From JBKBMT01 sp046295655 (lineage in GTDB: Bacteria > Pseudomonadota > Alphaproteobacteria > Rhodobacterales > Rhodobacteraceae), in assembly GCA_046295655.1 (NCBI GenBank), contig JBKBMT010000001.1, positions 1 through 64,000 on the forward strand: 64,000 bases of DNA. Reading direction: 5' to 3'. The position numbers and the translations under genes were made by a program. Within the stretch, counting starts at the first letter, position 1; each line of letters opens with the position of its first letter. The notes beneath the pieces are model-generated. The model was not told the DNA's origin and did not search any database. It saw nothing but the letters and a program-made list of their open reading frames with translations. This document shows, in pieces, positions 63,032-64,000 of this stretch.

Positions 63032-63376
63032 ATGGATCCGGAACTCGTCATTCTCTACGGATGGGGTCACGTCCTGCCCGTCATCGTCTTTGCGGCACTG
63101 GAGAATCCGCCTGCCGGGGACGCGACCGGCCGGGCGTTCGCCAGTGCGGCTGGGGCGGCCGGCCTCCTCGGGCTGACAAGCCATCAGCGGGGCCGGCTCG
63201 GGGCGCTGGTGGCCGCGGGGCTGCTCGGCGGGGCGGTTGTGCCGGCCGTTGCGGCGCGGTCGCTTCGGGCGCATCTGCCGCGGTCGTCGGCGCTTGCCTG
63301 GCCCGCGCTCCGTGCGGGGCTGTATCTCGGCTTGGTTGCGGTGCCGTTCGCCGCCGCCCGTTTCATCCCGCTTTGA
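63032..63376 (+). CDS. Small alanine-rich membrane protein, unknown, in the glc operon
   Basis: A 114-residue product between the previous small gene and glcF, 4 bp after the former. It has two or three hydrophobic stretches (ILYGWGHVLPVIVFAALE, GALVAAGLLGGAVVPAVAA and AGLYLGLVAVPFAAARFIPL). Its ribosome-binding site is weak (GGGG) and composition is alanine/glycine-rich, so the call is less secure than its neighbour. No family recognised. Confidence 0.5.
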   Translation: MDPELVILYGWGHVLPVIVFAALENPPAGDATGRAFASAAGAAGLLGLTSHQRGRLGALVAAGLLGGAVVPAVAARSLRAHLPRSSALAWPALRAGLYLGLVAVPFAAARFIPL

Positions 63377-63391
63377 AGGCTCGCAGGACGG

Positions 63392-64000
63392 ATGCAGACC
63401 CACTTCACCCCCGAGCAGCTCAAGGACCCGGCCATCGCCCGGTCGAACGAGATCCTGCGGACCTGTGTGCATTGCGGGTTCTGCACCGCGACCTGCCCGA
63501 CCTATCAGGTGCTGGGCGACGAACTGGACAGTCCGAGGGGGCGCATCTACCTGATGAAGGACATGCTGGAAAAGGGCCGCCCGGCCGACGAACGCACGGT
63601 CAGGCATATCGACCGTTGCCTTTCGTGCCTCGCCTGCATGACCACCTGCCCGTCCGGCGTCAACTACATGCATCTGGTCGACCATGCCCGGGAATACATC
63701 GAACGGACATACCGCCGCCCGCTGATGGACCGGATGCTGCGCGCCATGCTCGCCCGCATCATCCCCCATCCGACGCGGTTCCGGCTGGCGCTGGGTCTTG
63801 CGAAACTCGGCCGACCGTTCGCATTCCTCATGCCTGATGCGCGGCTGAGGGCAATGCTCGAGATGGCGCCAAAGGTGATCCCGCCGGTCAGCCGCAGCGA
63901 CGATCCGCAGACTTTCCCGGCGCTGGGCGAACGGCGGCTGCGGGTGGCGCTCATGACCGGTTGTGCGCAGAAGGCGCTGAACACGGACATAAACGATGCG
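63392..64000 (+). CDS. glcF: Glycolate oxidase iron-sulfur subunit GlcF (3' end outside window)
   Basis: GlcF carries electrons from the flavin subunits towards the quinone pool. The 203 residues present begin MQTHFTPEQLKDPAIARSNE and include two 4Fe-4S sites, CVHCGFCTATCPTY and CLSCLACMTTCPSG. The frame runs off the window edge where the CCG-type C-terminal domains would follow (typical GlcF has about 410-440 residues), with the first CCG-like MTGCAQKALN visible. GCAGGA lies upstream of the ATG at 63392. Confidence 0.94.
   Translation, partial: MQTHFTPEQLKDPAIARSNEILRTCVHCGFCTATCPTYQVLGDELDSPRGRIYLMKDMLEKGRPADERTVRHIDRCLSCLACMTTCPSGVNYMHLVDHAREYIERTYRRPLMDRMLRAMLARIIPHPTRFRLALGLAKLGRPFAFLMPDARLRAMLEMAPKVIPPVSRSDDPQTFPALGERRLRVALMTGCAQKALNTDINDA

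Overview
The window is a GC-rich, gene-dense chromosomal segment from an alphaproteobacterium. Several neighbourhoods point to Rhodobacterales: tsaE-amgK-murU-addB-addA-trxA, rph-rdgB-hemW, hslV-membrane protein-hslU, and parB-parA-rsmG-mnmG-mnmE-rho followed by maf-aroE-coaE-dnaQ/secB. Nearly all genes are core housekeeping. I see no insertion sequence, prophage, CRISPR array, rRNA or tRNA. Genus and species cannot be assigned from the sequence alone.

Layout. 1-2983 (minus): the str operon fusA (3' end outside the window), rpsG and rpsL, behind a good sigma70-type promoter. 2984-6341 (minus): a lipoprotein lytic transglycosylase, the threonine-degradation pair kbl-tdh, and an XRE-cupin regulator gene, with matching inverted repeats flanking the kbl promoter. 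6561-16335 (plus): a haloacetate-dehalogenase-like hydrolase, then tsaE, the cell-wall recycling pair amgK-murU, the AddAB break-repair nuclease and thioredoxin. 16419-24290: ridA, maeB, mutS, grpE-hrcA and rph.

24293-33335 is the replication-origin and segregation neighbourhood. It holds rdgB, hemW, parB, parA, rsmG, mnmG, mnmE and rho, with three perfect parS palindromes. Between rho and maf lies a 500-bp gene-free stretch with several DnaA-box-like sequences and an AT-rich patch, the best oriC candidate here. 33333-39426 continues with maf-aroE-coaE-dnaQ, secB, fxsA, and a Tim44-like/mltA/Smr cluster. 39433-42347 carries hslU (interrupted by a 10-N assembly gap), a membrane protein, and hslV, which has a TGA where the family has a cysteine codon.

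42398-46754 is a three-gene molybdoenzyme operon best read as cytoplasmic sulfite dehydrogenase SoeABC. It is followed by a small zinc-finger protein, a secreted Cys-containing protein, polA, a one-helix membrane peptide and a DUF1285 protein. 51367-58062 is a four-gene MoxR/DUF58/DUF4159 operon of unknown function. The window ends with a flavin amine-oxidase-like gene, a DUF599 membrane protein and the glycolate oxidase operon glcD-glcE-(two small membrane proteins)-glcF, the last cut by the window edge.

Many successive genes overlap by 4 bp (ATGA or GTGA), which suggests pervasive translational coupling. I found no convincing wholly new system. The most interesting points are the hslV stop codon, the parS sites used as start and stop codons, the candidate oriC, the putative operators at kbl-tdh, the MoxR operon, and the two unknown membrane genes inside the glc operon.
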